This document shows, in pieces, positions 25,141 through 37,400 of a stretch of DNA of 64,000 nt. Every line of letters starts with the position of its first letter. Position 1 is the stretch's first letter. The DNA comes from JAOUEA01 sp963821935. GTDB taxonomy: Bacteria > Actinomycetota > UBA4738 > HRBIN12. The notes under the pieces are model-generated. The model saw nothing but the letters and a program-made list of their open reading frames with translations. It was not told the DNA's origin and searched no databases. Position numbers and translations under genes: made by a program. Where the stretch lies: contig CAWGFM010000003.1 in the NCBI GenBank assembly GCA_963821935.1, positions 86,041-150,040 on the forward strand, given 5' to 3'.

Positions 25141-26415
25141 GTGAGCCGCACGAAGGTCGTCATCACCGGCATCGGGCCGGTGACGCCGGTGGGCGTCGGC
25201 GTCGAGGACTTCTGGGAGGGCCTCACGACGGGGCGCAACGGCGTCGCCGAGATCTCCGCGTTCGACCACTCCGATCTGCCGGTAGCCGTGGCCGGCCAGG
25301 TGCCCGGGTTCGTGGCCACCGACTACCTGGACCCCAAGGAGGCGCGCCGGACCGACCCCTTTGCCCAGTACGCGATCGCGTCCGCGAAGCTCGCATGGAC
25401 CGATGCCGGCGAGCCCGAGGTGCGGTCCGAACGCGGCGCCGTGATCTACGCCACCGGCATCGGCGGCGTGCAGACGCTGCTCAACCAGCACGACGTGCTC
25501 CGTGAGAAGGGCGCCGGGCGGGTGTCGCCGTTCATGGTGCCGATGCTCATGGCCAACGCCGCCGGCGGTCACATCGCCATGAACTTCGGCCTCACGGGAC
25601 CCAACTACTGCACGGTGTCGGCGTGCTCTTCCTCCAACCACGCGATCGGCGAGGCGATGCGCCTGATCCGCGACGGCTACAGCGACCTGGTGATCGCAGG
25701 CGGATCCGAGGCAGCCACGATCCCGCTCACGGTCGCCGCATTCGCCCAGATGACGGCGCTCACCAAGAACCCCGACCCCGAGACCGCCTCCCGACCGTTC
25801 GACGCCGATCGCAACGGCTTCGTCCTGAGCGAAGGAGGCGCTGCGCTGATCATGGAGAGCGAGGAGCACGCCGTGGCTCGCGGAGCGCGGATCTATTGCG
25901 AGGTCGCGGGCTACGGCGCCTCCGACGATGCCCACCACATCACCGCCCCCGATCCGAAGGGGTCGGGCGCGGCCCTGGCCATGACGTGGGCCCTGGCCGA
26001 CGCGCACGAAGAGCCCGGGGCCGTGACCTACGTCAACGCGCACGGCACCTCCACCCCGTTGAACGATGCTGCCGAGACCATCGCGATCAAGTCGGTCCTG
26101 GGCGATCACGCGCACACGGTGGCGGTCTCGTCCACCAAGTCGATGACCGGACACATGCTGGGCGCGGCCGGCGCGGTCGAAGGCGCGGCGTGCGCACTGG
26201 CCATCCAACGCGGCACGATCCCGCCGACGATCCACTACGTCACCCCCGATCCGGACTGCGACCTCGATATCACACCCAACGAGGCTCGCCAGCTGGACGT
26301 CACCCTCGCGCTGTCGAACTCGTTCGGGTTCGGCGGTGCCAACGCCACGATCGCGTTCCGGTCTCCCGGCCGGTCTCCCGGTGCGTCGATGGACGGCGCC
26401 GCGGTGGTCTCGTGA
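25141..26415 (+). CDS. fabF: beta-ketoacyl-ACP synthase II
   Basis: FabF elongates acyl-ACP by condensation with malonyl-ACP. The 424-residue thiolase-fold protein has nucleophile Cys162 in TVSACSSSNHAIGEA, and the two catalytic histidines in VNAHGTSTPLND and TKSMTGHMLGAAG. The closing SFGFGGANATIAF is typical. GTG at 25141 follows AGGAGG. Its stop overlaps the next gene's GTG (GTGA). It is the last fatty-acid gene of the operon. Confidence 0.96.
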   Translation: MSRTKVVITGIGPVTPVGVGVEDFWEGLTTGRNGVAEISAFDHSDLPVAVAGQVPGFVATDYLDPKEARRTDPFAQYAIASAKLAWTDAGEPEVRSERGAVIYATGIGGVQTLLNQHDVLREKGAGRVSPFMVPMLMANAAGGHIAMNFGLTGPNYCTVSACSSSNHAIGEAMRLIRDGYSDLVIAGGSEAATIPLTVAAFAQMTALTKNPDPETASRPFDADRNGFVLSEGGAALIMESEEHAVARGARIYCEVAGYGASDDAHHITAPDPKGSGAALAMTWALADAHEEPGAVTYVNAHGTSTPLNDAAETIAIKSVLGDHAHTVAVSSTKSMTGHMLGAAGAVEGAACALAIQRGTIPPTIHYVTPDPDCDLDITPNEARQLDVTLALSNSFGFGGANATIAFRSPGRSPGASMDGAAVVS

Positions 26416-26915
26416 TCCGGGAGGGGCTCCGGCATCACGTCTGGGCGACGGAGCTGCTGCTGGACGCCTGTGCCGAGGTTCCCGAAGACCAACTGGCGCG
26501 GACGGTCCCGGCGATCTACGGCAGCGCGTTGGACACGCTCCGTCATCTGATCGACGCCGACAACTTCTACCTGCGATCCATCTCGCAAGGCCGCCTGGGC
26601 ATCGATGGGTTCGACGCCGATGACCTGTCCTTCGCCGAGCTCCGGCCGGTCGCCACGGCCACCGCGGCGGGGTGGGAACAGATCCTGGAGGGCGACCTGG
26701 ACCCCGGAGCCGAGATCGTCAACACCAGCAAGGACGGAGGAACACGCCGTGCCACCCGCGGGATCCGTCTGGCGCAGGTGCTGCATCACGGCACCGACCA
26801 CCGCTCACAGATCTGCACCGCCCTCACGACCCTGGGCCACGAACCGCCCGACATCGACGTGTGGGAGTACGGGGAGGTCGTCGGGCAAGCCTCGCGCGTG
26901 CCACCCCAGGCCTGA
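26412..26915 (+). CDS. DinB family protein
   Basis: The 167-residue protein has the DinB four-helix layout and three spaced histidines suited to bind a metal: REGLRHHVWATELLLD at the start, LDTLRHLIDADNFYLR, and LAQVLHHGTDHRSQICTAL near the C-terminus. Members include thiol-dependent transferases (mycothiol or bacillithiol) and DNA-damage-induced proteins; the reaction here is unknown. Start GTG overlaps the fabF stop, so it is part of the fab transcript, possibly only by position. Confidence 0.85.
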   Translation: MIREGLRHHVWATELLLDACAEVPEDQLARTVPAIYGSALDTLRHLIDADNFYLRSISQGRLGIDGFDADDLSFAELRPVATATAAGWEQILEGDLDPGAEIVNTSKDGGTRRATRGIRLAQVLHHGTDHRSQICTALTTLGHEPPDIDVWEYGEVVGQASRVPPQA

Positions 26916-26917
26916 CG

Positions 26918-28900
26918 GTGTCCCGCCGGAGCCTGGCCGTGGCGCTGTCGGTCGTCGTGATCGTGGGTGCCGGGGTGTCGTGCGACCGCTCGCTTGCCGG
27001 TCCACCGTCCGGATCCACCCGGATCTCGATCGATCTGGCGAACGGCGAGACCTTGGACGCGATCGCCATGGGCGAGGGCCCCAACGTCGCGATCATGTCG
27101 CACGGAGCGACCGGTACGAAGGAGGGCTTCTACCCTCTGATGCCGCTGGTCGCCGAGGTCGACGGATGGAGGGCGATCGCCTACGACGCACAGGGTGTGG
27201 GCAACTCGACGGGCACCGCAGGGAGCGATCGCTCGGGCGATCTCGCGGCGGTGGTGGAGCGCGCTCGCGGTGACGGCGCCAAACGCATCGCGCTCATCGG
27301 TGCATCACAGGGCGCGGTCGTCTCACTCGAGTCGGTCACCGATGTCGAAGCCGACGGTGTCGTGGCGCTGTCCCCGTATCTCGCTCCGCAAGGTGGGTTC
27401 GAGCCGGGATGGGGACGATCCTTCCCGGTCATGCTGGCGGTGGCCGAGGACAACGAACCGTACGCAACCGCGGTGGGTCAGCTCGCTGCGCAGCTGGGTA
27501 TCGAGCCCGTGATCGTCTCGGGCGACAACCATGGAGCGGGGATGTTCATCGACCACCCGGAGCTCATGGACCAGGTGGTGGCGTTCCTGTCCGATCGCGT
27601 CGGGCAGGCAGACGGCAACGAAGTAGTCCGCTCCAGACTACTGCTCGGACGCGCGGTACCAACGACCGCCGTTGAACTCCGCCACGATCGCGAGCCCGCC
27701 GGCCTCACCCAGGAACCGGATCCGCCGCGGGTCGCGTTCCTCCCCCACCGCGAACCAGCCGTCCGCCAGCGGTATCAGGGCAGCGTCGCCGCCTTCGTCG
27801 CCGATGTCGGAGGGCCATTGCAGCGCCAGGCCACCCTTGCGGGACACGATCCGGAGGGCCGGGCTCCACGGGTTGTCGTTGCGATAGAGGCCCGGCAAGG
27901 CGCTCCATCGTTCCGGAAGCATCTGGGGTTCGGGGCCGTCGTATCGCTCGCCTCGGAACCAGGTCGGGCCATGGAACGCCTCGACGACCGCACCGTCGGC
28001 GCCGCGCCCGAACGCCAGGACGAACCGATCAAGCGCGGGATGGGGCACCAGGAACACATCACCGACCTCCTCGATGAGGGGGTCGCGCTCCAGCCGGACC
28101 GAGAGTGGACCGAGCGTGACCCGGAGACCATCGTCCTCGGTGTCGATCTCCATGCGTCGGCTGTCATCGCCCGCGTAGACACCGACGTAGTCGGCGGCCG
28201 CTGGGATGGTGGTGGGCGCGGACGGAGCCCAGACCTCGGGGGGGGCATCGCCGCCCAACGAGGCGCGCACGACATCGATCGCGTGCCTCAGGACCTGCTC
28301 CTTCGAGCCCCCGCCGTTCTGCAGGATCACAGCGCCCAGCTGCTCGTCGGGCGAGACCATGAGGTGGGCCGTGTACCCCACCATGCCGCCGCTGTGCATC
28401 AACATCCGGTGCCCGCCGAACTCTTGCTCCCAGAGGCCGTAGGCATAGCGGCCACCGTCGCCGTCGTCCACACCGTCGCGGGTGAGCACGTCGAACATCG
28501 CATCCGACAGGATCCGGCCGCCGCGGCCATCGGGCACGTCACCTCGCGCCAGCAGCAGCCGCGCGTAGGCGCTCATGTCCACGACGTCGGAGACGATCGA
28601 GCCGTCGGCCGTCTCGGTCACCACGTACGTGGCGGGAGCCAGCGGATGACGGAGCTGTGCCGGCCGGTCCGACAGCGCCGGTTCGTAGCCCACGGCCAGA
28701 TCCTGCCGCGCCGTGTCCGTGATGGAGGCTGCGCTCGATCGCATGCCCACCGGACCGAGGACGCGTTCCATGAGCAGGTCCGTGACCGGCATGCCGGTGA
28801 CGTGTTCGAGGCAGGCGCCGACGATCTTCCAGCCGTCGTTGGAGTACCAGAACCGCGCTCCGGGCGGCGCCGTGGGGGGGACCGTGCGCGCGAGCCATAG
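26918..28900 (+). CDS. alpha/beta-hydrolase lipoprotein with abnormal antisense run-on
   Basis: The first ~230 residues form a complete small alpha/beta-hydrolase. It has a lipoprotein-like signal (Cys22), AIMSHGATGTKEGFYPL oxyanion segment, nucleophile Ser130 in LIGASQGAVV, an acid near AEDNEP and His205 in SGDNHGAGMF. The domain should end near 27620. No stop follows in frame, and the ORF continues to 28900 on the opposite strand of the beta-lactamase-like gene; these ~430 Arg/Pro-rich residues look like antisense shadow. Either the stop was lost by mutation or a frameshift near 27610 hides it: a TAG lies one frame over at about 27622. GTG start is 3 nt after the DinB-like stop. Confidence 0.65.
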   Translation: MSRRSLAVALSVVVIVGAGVSCDRSLAGPPSGSTRISIDLANGETLDAIAMGEGPNVAIMSHGATGTKEGFYPLMPLVAEVDGWRAIAYDAQGVGNSTGTAGSDRSGDLAAVVERARGDGAKRIALIGASQGAVVSLESVTDVEADGVVALSPYLAPQGGFEPGWGRSFPVMLAVAEDNEPYATAVGQLAAQLGIEPVIVSGDNHGAGMFIDHPELMDQVVAFLSDRVGQADGNEVVRSRLLLGRAVPTTAVELRHDREPAGLTQEPDPPRVAFLPHREPAVRQRYQGSVAAFVADVGGPLQRQATLAGHDPEGRAPRVVVAIEARQGAPSFRKHLGFGAVVSLASEPGRAMERLDDRTVGAAPERQDEPIKRGMGHQEHITDLLDEGVALQPDREWTERDPETIVLGVDLHASAVIARVDTDVVGGRWDGGGRGRSPDLGGGIAAQRGAHDIDRVPQDLLLRAPAVLQDHSAQLLVGRDHEVGRVPHHAAAVHQHPVPAELLLPEAVGIAATVAVVHTVAGEHVEHRIRQDPAAAAIGHVTSRQQQPRVGAHVHDVGDDRAVGRLGHHVRGGSQRMTELCRPVRQRRFVAHGQILPRRVRDGGCARSHAHRTEDAFHEQVRDRHAGDVFEAGADDLPAVVGVPEPRSGRRRGGDRAREP

Positions 28901-29290
28901 CGCACCGTGCAAGGTGGGGGCATCCTCGGTGCCGATCGCGAGCCCCGAGGTGTGCGTCATGAGGTGGTGGCAGGTGATGGGGCCGAACGGCTCGGGCAGG
29001 TCGAGCCACGGCAGGATCTGGTTGACGCTGACATGCAGGTCGAGCCGGCCCGCCTCGGCCTCCTGCAGGGCCACGATGCCTGCGAACGACTTGGAGATCG
29101 ACCCGATCTGGAACCGCGTCTCGGGGCGCACCGGCGTGCCGGCCGCTGCATCCGCCACGCCTCGCACGGCGACCCCCAGGATCTCCTCACCGTCGGTCAC
29201 GGCGAGCGCGGCGCCCGCCGCGTGGGAATGCTCCAGGTGATGCTCGAGGGCCAGCCCGATGCGCTCGAAGGCCTCGGCGAGCCCGGGCAT
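27638..29290 (-). CDS. serine hydrolase of the beta-lactamase/CubicO family
   Basis: The 550-residue protein has a class C-like serine hydrolase domain (about 1-350): S64-I-S-K67 in FQIGSISKSFAG, Y149-S-N in FWYSNDGWKIVG, and HSGGMVGYTAH as third motif. A C-terminal ~200-residue region follows that resembles the lipocalin-like or beta-strand domains often fused to such enzymes (DYVGVYAGDD, RLERDPLIEEVGDVFLVPHP, LPGLYRNDNPW). No signal peptide is seen, so it is probably cytoplasmic. Likely an esterase or peptidase; the substrate is unknown. ATG at 29290, 17 nt downstream of the ndk stop. Confidence 0.9.
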   Translation of the reverse strand: MPGLAEAFERIGLALEHHLEHSHAAGAALAVTDGEEILGVAVRGVADAAAGTPVRPETRFQIGSISKSFAGIVALQEAEAGRLDLHVSVNQILPWLDLPEPFGPITCHHLMTHTSGLAIGTEDAPTLHGALWLARTVPPTAPPGARFWYSNDGWKIVGACLEHVTGMPVTDLLMERVLGPVGMRSSAASITDTARQDLAVGYEPALSDRPAQLRHPLAPATYVVTETADGSIVSDVVDMSAYARLLLARGDVPDGRGGRILSDAMFDVLTRDGVDDGDGGRYAYGLWEQEFGGHRMLMHSGGMVGYTAHLMVSPDEQLGAVILQNGGGSKEQVLRHAIDVVRASLGGDAPPEVWAPSAPTTIPAAADYVGVYAGDDSRRMEIDTEDDGLRVTLGPLSVRLERDPLIEEVGDVFLVPHPALDRFVLAFGRGADGAVVEAFHGPTWFRGERYDGPEPQMLPERWSALPGLYRNDNPWSPALRIVSRKGGLALQWPSDIGDEGGDAALIPLADGWFAVGEERDPRRIRFLGEAGGLAIVAEFNGGRWYRASEQ

Positions 29291-29307
29291 GACCGGTCCC
29301 CTCGTCC

Positions 29308-29715
29308 TCAGGCGCCGAAGAAGAGCGAAAGCTCTCGCTCGGCAGAGGCCGCAGAGTCGCTGCCGTGCACGATGTTCTCGCCGATCAGGGTGGCGAAGTC
29401 CCCGCGGATCGATCCCGGCGGCGCCTCCACCGGGTTGGTCGGCCCCATCAGCGTGCGCCAGCAACTGATGGCATCCTCGCCCGTGATGCGTGCGATCACG
29501 ACGGGGCCCGAGGTGATGAACTCGACCAGCTCGCCGAAGAACGGCTTGTCGCGATGTTCGCCGTAGTGCTCCTCTGCGGTCCCTCGCGCGATCGTGAACA
29601 GCTTCATCTGCTCGATCGTGAGGCCCTTGGCCTCGACGCGCCGAAGGACCTCACCGACGAGTCCGCGGGCGACGCCGTCGGGTTTGACGATGAGCAAGGT
29701 GGATTCGATGGCCAT
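29308..29715 (-). CDS. ndk: nucleoside diphosphate kinase
   Basis: Ndk equalises nucleoside di- and triphosphates through a phospho-histidine. The 135 residues include TLLIVKPDGVARGLVGEVL, HRDKPFFGELVEFITSGPV, RTLMGPTNPVEAPPGSIRGDFA and the active-site NIVHGSDS with the phosphorylated His. Length and motifs are fully typical. It follows folC with 45 nt between them, as in other actinobacteria. Confidence 0.98.
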   Translation of the reverse strand: MAIESTLLIVKPDGVARGLVGEVLRRVEAKGLTIEQMKLFTIARGTAEEHYGEHRDKPFFGELVEFITSGPVVIARITGEDAISCWRTLMGPTNPVEAPPGSIRGDFATLIGENIVHGSDSAASAERELSLFFGA

Positions 29716-29760
29716 GGTCCCTGAAGGTCTCTTTCGGATGGGGCGGGCAGCCGGCCCTGA

Positions 29761-31047
29761 CTACGCGGTGGATCCGAGCGCCAGGCGAGCGTCCGCGACA
29801 GTGTACAGAGAGCCCGTCACCAGGATGAGGTCCGTGTCGGCGGCGGCGGCGAGGGCCGCGGCGAGGGCCGACGCGACATCATCGAACGCCGTCGCCGGGA
29901 CGTCGTCGGCGGCGACCGACTCGACGATCCGCTGGGCGTCGCCGCTCCGCTCGCTGGCGTTGCGAGCGGCGTAGACCTGGTCGGCCAAGGGTGCGAGATG
30001 CCGCAGGATGCCGGCCACGTCCTTGCCAACGCTGATCGTGATGACCAGATGCAGCCGTTCCCAGGTGAACGCCTCCCGAAGCGCTTCGGACAGCGCCTCG
30101 GCGCCGGCGGGGTTGTGGGCGCCGTCGAGCACGATCGACGGGTGGCGCGACATCACCTCGAGACGCCCCGGCCAGCGCACGGACGCCAACGCATCGCGTG
30201 TGCCGCCGGTATCGAGCGCCTCGCCCGCGAACGACTCGAACGCCACTACGGCCGCCCCGGCATTGCGTGCGGCGTGCTCGCCGAACAGCGGCAGGAACAG
30301 CTCGTCGTAGGTCGCGAACTGCCCCCGGACCCGCAGGGCCTGCCCGCCCACCGCCTGAAGCCGCTCCTCCACCTCCCAGTCGCGGTACTCCAGCAGCAGC
30401 TCGGCGCCGACCTCGCTGCTGCGGGCTTCGATCACGGGGAGAGCGGCCGCGTCCTGCTCCCGGCTCACCACGGTGGCGCCCTCCTTGATGATGCCGGCCT
30501 TCTCGGTGGACACCTGGCCGATCGTGTCGCCGAGCTCGGGATGGTCCAGGGCGATGGGCGTGAGCACCGCCACGTTGCCCGACACGAGATTGGTGGCATC
30601 CCATTCCCCGCCCATGCCCACCTCGAAGACGCCCAGCCCCACGGGCTTGTCGGCGAACCACAGGTAGGCGAGCGCCGTGAGCGCCTCGAAGTAGGTGACC
30701 CGATCATCGGCATCGGCATCGACCAGTTCCAGGAACGGCATCAGGTGGGTGTACTCCTCGGCGAACTCCTCCCGCGTCATGTCCTTGCCGCAGATCGACA
30801 GGCGTTCGGTGACGCTGTGCAGATGCGGTGACGTGTAGAGCCCCGCCGTCAGGCCGTGCGCGCAGGCGAGCTCGGTGGCGACGCGCGCGGCCGTTCCCTT
30901 GCCGTTGGTGCCGGTCACGTGGATCGTGGGGTAACGCAGCTGCGGGTCGTCGAGCAGCGTGGCCAGCCGAAGGATGCGCGACAGATCGGGGATCATGCGC
31001 GTTTCCCGTCGTCCGTCCAGCTCGGCGAGGGCCTCGGTGAAGTTCAT
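29761..31047 (-). CDS. folC: folylpolyglutamate synthase / dihydrofolate synthase
   Basis: FolC adds glutamate to dihydropteroate and to folates. The 428-residue Mur-ligase-like protein has the P-loop HVTGTNGKGTAARVATE (about 43-58), the SPHLHSVTERL loop, the GLGVFEVGMGGEWDATN metal segment, LDHPELGDTIGQVSTEKAGI, and SIVLDGAHNPAGAEAL in the C-terminal domain. The ATG at 31047 is 26 nt from the valS stop, consistent with valS-folC-ndk co-transcription. Confidence 0.95.
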   Translation of the reverse strand: MNFTEALAELDGRRETRMIPDLSRILRLATLLDDPQLRYPTIHVTGTNGKGTAARVATELACAHGLTAGLYTSPHLHSVTERLSICGKDMTREEFAEEYTHLMPFLELVDADADDRVTYFEALTALAYLWFADKPVGLGVFEVGMGGEWDATNLVSGNVAVLTPIALDHPELGDTIGQVSTEKAGIIKEGATVVSREQDAAALPVIEARSSEVGAELLLEYRDWEVEERLQAVGGQALRVRGQFATYDELFLPLFGEHAARNAGAAVVAFESFAGEALDTGGTRDALASVRWPGRLEVMSRHPSIVLDGAHNPAGAEALSEALREAFTWERLHLVITISVGKDVAGILRHLAPLADQVYAARNASERSGDAQRIVESVAADDVPATAFDDVASALAAALAAAADTDLILVTGSLYTVADARLALGSTA

Positions 31048-31072
31048 CTGGGTGAGCGGACCCCGTGCCGGT

Positions 31073-33760
<2,688 letters not shown>

Positions 33761-33809
33761 GGGCGCAGAGTCTACGAGAGCCCTCCCCGCGCCCGAGGCC
33801 GTGGAGCGG

Positions 33810-34382
33810 TCAGCTCGAGGCTTCGAGACGCTTCTTCGCGTGGTGCAGCTCGAACGCGAGGAACAGCTCGGAGAAGCCCTTGAACATGGCCATGATCCCG
33901 ACCCAGATCAAGATCAACGCAGCCCTGGCCGGGTAGTACCGCTGCGAGACCCAGATCGCCAGCAGGATCTCCAGGACGCCCACGGTCAGCCCCAGCCACC
34001 ACAGCGGGTTCGACTCGCGTGAGAGCATCGCGCCGACGATCGATGTCGTGCCCATGAGCACCAGCAGGAACCCCAGGATCGAGGCCAGCGCGAAGAAGGT
34101 GTTCACCGGTCGGATGAAGCCCCACAGCGCGCCCAGGACGAAGAGGGCACCCAGCGCCAGATGCACGAACTTCCACCCGCCGGAAACGGTGGCCGAGGCC
34201 AGGAACTCGTTCATGGCGGCGCCCAGGAACATGACACCGATCAAGACGCCGACCGTCGCCAGCGACGCGGTGTCGAACCGCAGTACGATGATCGCGATCA
34301 TCAGCCAGGCCAGGCCGGTGATCAGGAACAGCCACCAGTTCTTCGCGAAGCCTGTGGCTTCCCTTCGGATCTCAGCTTCCAT
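33810..34382 (-). CDS. HdeD/DUF308 family membrane protein
   Basis: The 190-residue protein has six hydrophobic helices in three pairs, the layout of the DUF308/HdeD family. It starts FAKNWWLFLITGLAWLMIAI and has repeated GxLFxLGALWG and LLVLMGTTSIVGAM segments. Its function is not established; HdeD of Escherichia coli is linked to acid resistance. The ATG at 34382 follows GGGGGAACC. It lies between valS and the divergent cyclase/AAA gene. Confidence 0.85.
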   Translation of the reverse strand: MEAEIRREATGFAKNWWLFLITGLAWLMIAIIVLRFDTASLATVGVLIGVMFLGAAMNEFLASATVSGGWKFVHLALGALFVLGALWGFIRPVNTFFALASILGFLLVLMGTTSIVGAMLSRESNPLWWLGLTVGVLEILLAIWVSQRYYPARAALILIWVGIMAMFKGFSELFLAFELHHAKKRLEASS

Positions 34383-34489
34383 CGGTTCCCCCGATCGCCC
34401 GTGTCGACCGGCATCATCACCCGAGTCGGCGGCTCGTGCCAGCACCCGCGCCACGCTCGCTCGATACGCTTCTCGCGGAGGGAACCTCG

Positions 34490-37400
34490 TTGACCTGTTC
34501 GAGCTGTGGCGCCGACAACCCACCCGACGCGTCGTTCTGCGTCTCGTGCGGCGCCGCCCTCGGGCGGACCTGTGCGTCCTGTGGCGCGTCGCTGCCGGAC
34601 GACGCGCGCTACTGCCCGAAGTGCGGCGCGGCCGTGGAGACGATCGAGGCTGTCGTTCGGGGAGAGGAACGCAAGCTGGTCACCGTTCTGTTCGCCGACG
34701 TCACCGGCTCGACCACCATCGGAGAGCAGCTCGACCCCGAGCGCCTGCGTGACGTGTTAAGTACCTACTTCGACGCGATGCGCGCCGAGATCGAAGCCGA
34801 GGGCGGCACCGTCGAGAAGTTCATCGGCGACGCCGTCATGGCCGTGTTCGGGGTGCCGACGGCCCACGAGGACGACGCCGGCCGCGCGGTGCGCGCCGCC
34901 CAGCGCATGCTGGCGCGTCTCGGGCAGGTGAACGAGGAGCTGCGTCGCGTCCACGACCTGGAGCTTCGGATCCGCATCGGGGTCCACACGGGCGAGGTGC
35001 TGGCGACGATCGACGTGGTACCGGGAGAGCCGATGGTGACTGGAGACGCGGTCAACACGGCCGCGCGCCTGCAGACGGCCGCCGAACCCGGACAGATCGT
35101 GGCGTCGGCGCGGACGGTCCGCTCGGCGCCGGGAACCCGCTGGGCACCGCTTCCTGCGCTCTCCCTGAAGGGCAAGGCGGAGCCGGTCGACGCCGTCGTC
35201 GTGCTGGGGTCGCGAGCCGGATCGGACCCGCGGGGCGTTCCCGGCCTGTCCGCGCCGATCGTGGGGCGCGATCGCGAGCTCGATCTGATCCGCACGACCT
35301 TCGAACGGTCGAAGGCCGAACAGCGACCGCACCTCGTGACGATCTACGGAGAGCCCGGCGTCGGGAAGAGCCGCCTGACGAAGGAGTTCCTGACGCAGGC
35401 GAGGGAGGCCGACACGATCACAATCGTGCAGGGTCGGTGTCTGCCCTACGGAGACGGCGTCGCCTATTGGCCGCTCGCCGAGATCCTCAAGGCCACCGCC
35501 GGCATCGACGACCGTGATCCGCCCGATGTCGTCGTCCAGAAGATCCGCGACGGAGCGATGCCGACGGCGGCAGACACGGAACAACGCGAACGCACGCTGC
35601 GGGCCTTGGCCTTCACGATCGGCGTCGAAGCGTCGGGCACCTCGGTCGCCGTTCGCGATCCGCGCCAGGTCCGCGCCGAGATGCACGATGCCTGGCGAGA
35701 CTTCTTCAGCTCCATGGCCGCGAATCGCCCTGCGATCGTGGTCATCGAGGACATCCATTGGGCGGACGCGGCGATGCTGGATCTGCTGGAGCACGTGGCG
35801 GACCGTGCGGACGGGGCCCTGCTGATCGCGTGCCCCGCCCGTCCCTCGCTGTTGGATCGGCGCCCTGCCTGGGGCGGCGGGCGGCGCAACGCATCGTCGA
35901 TGTCCCTCGATCCGCTCTCGGCCGACGACGCCGATCGACTGATGTCGTTGCTGCTCGACGTCGAGGAGCTGCCGGACCATGTCCGTCACACGATCCTGGG
36001 TCGAGCCGAAGGCAACCCGTTCTTCCTGGAGGAGATCCTCCGACAGTTGATCGACGAAGCGAGGATCGTGCGGGACGGCCTCCGGTGGCGGGCGTCGGAG
36101 TCCATCGCCGACGTCCGGGTTCCCGACACCGTGCAGGGGGTGCTCGCGGCCCGCATCGACCTGCTCAACCCCGACGAGCGCAGAGCCTTGGAGTTCGCGG
36201 CGGTCGTGGGGCGGGTGTTCTGGCCGGGTCCGATCCTGCGGCTGTTGAACGGATCGGGTCAGGCGCTGGGATCGATGCTGGAACGCCTCGAGGTGCGCGA
36301 CCTCGTCCGCTCCCGGATCGGATCGTCGGTCGGCGGCGAGCGGGAGTTCATCTTCAAGCACGTGCTGATCCGCGATGTCGCGTACGAGCGCCTCCCACGG
36401 GCCGACCGTTCCCGCGCGCACGCGGAGGTGGCGGACTGGATCGAGTCCACCGCCACCGACCGGGCCGACTTCGATGAACTGCTCGGCTACCACTACGAGG
36501 AAGCCTTCCGAGCTGCGGCCGAGGATCCGCGATCGGACCCCGAGCGTCGCGAGCATCTCCGGAGGCAGGCGTTCACCGCGCTGCTGACCGCGGCGGACGA
36601 CGCGCGGGCCCGTTTCTGCATCGCCCAAGCACGCGGATCGACGCACCGCGCGGGTGCCCTGGTGGTCGACCCACTCGAGCGAGCACTCGTGCTGGAGGAG
36701 TTCGGTCGCATCGCCCGGACGAACTACGAGGGCGACGAGGAATGGCGCTCGTTCCCACAGGCCGTGGAGACCCGGCTGACCGTTGCACCCGACGACCACG
36801 CCGCGATCGCCCGATCGTGCGCGTGGGCCATCGAGGCGCCCACCCGTTGGCCCGGATCGATGTCGTTGATCCCGCCCGAGGTGGAGGTGCGGCGCCTGCT
36901 TGAGATCGGCCTCCGACACGCGGGTGACGAGCCGTCGGAGACGCTCATCCGACTCTTGACAGGCCAGTCGATGATCCCGTTCGCGTACGGGCCGATCCGA
37001 GGCCTCCTCGACACGGAGCTCACGGAGAGCCGCGCGATCGCCCTGAGGGCCGCCGAGATGGCGAGGGAGCTGGGCCGGCCCGATCTGGAGTCGGCCGCGC
37101 TGGATGCCACGAGCTCGACGACGATCATGTTGGGCCGCTACGGGGACGACCTGGAAGTCGTGGAACAACGCCTCCGCTTGCTCGACCAGCTCGACGACGC
37201 ATGGGAGACGGGCGACACCTACGCGATGGCCTCGTGGACGAGCGCGATGGTCGGCCGCTATCAACGAGCCTGGGAATACGCTGATGCGGGACGACGAGCG
37301 ATGGAGGACACCGAAGCCGAGAGCTTGCTGCTCCACGCACTCTCATGGCAGGCGTTCGCCGGGGTGTTCCTCGGGCGATGGGCCGCGGTGACCGGCGACA

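Noticed and set aside
34757..37336. 859-codon minus-strand frame opposite the cyclase/AAA gene
   Set aside because: Shadow frame; the plus strand carries zinc ribbons, cyclase and Walker motifs in order.
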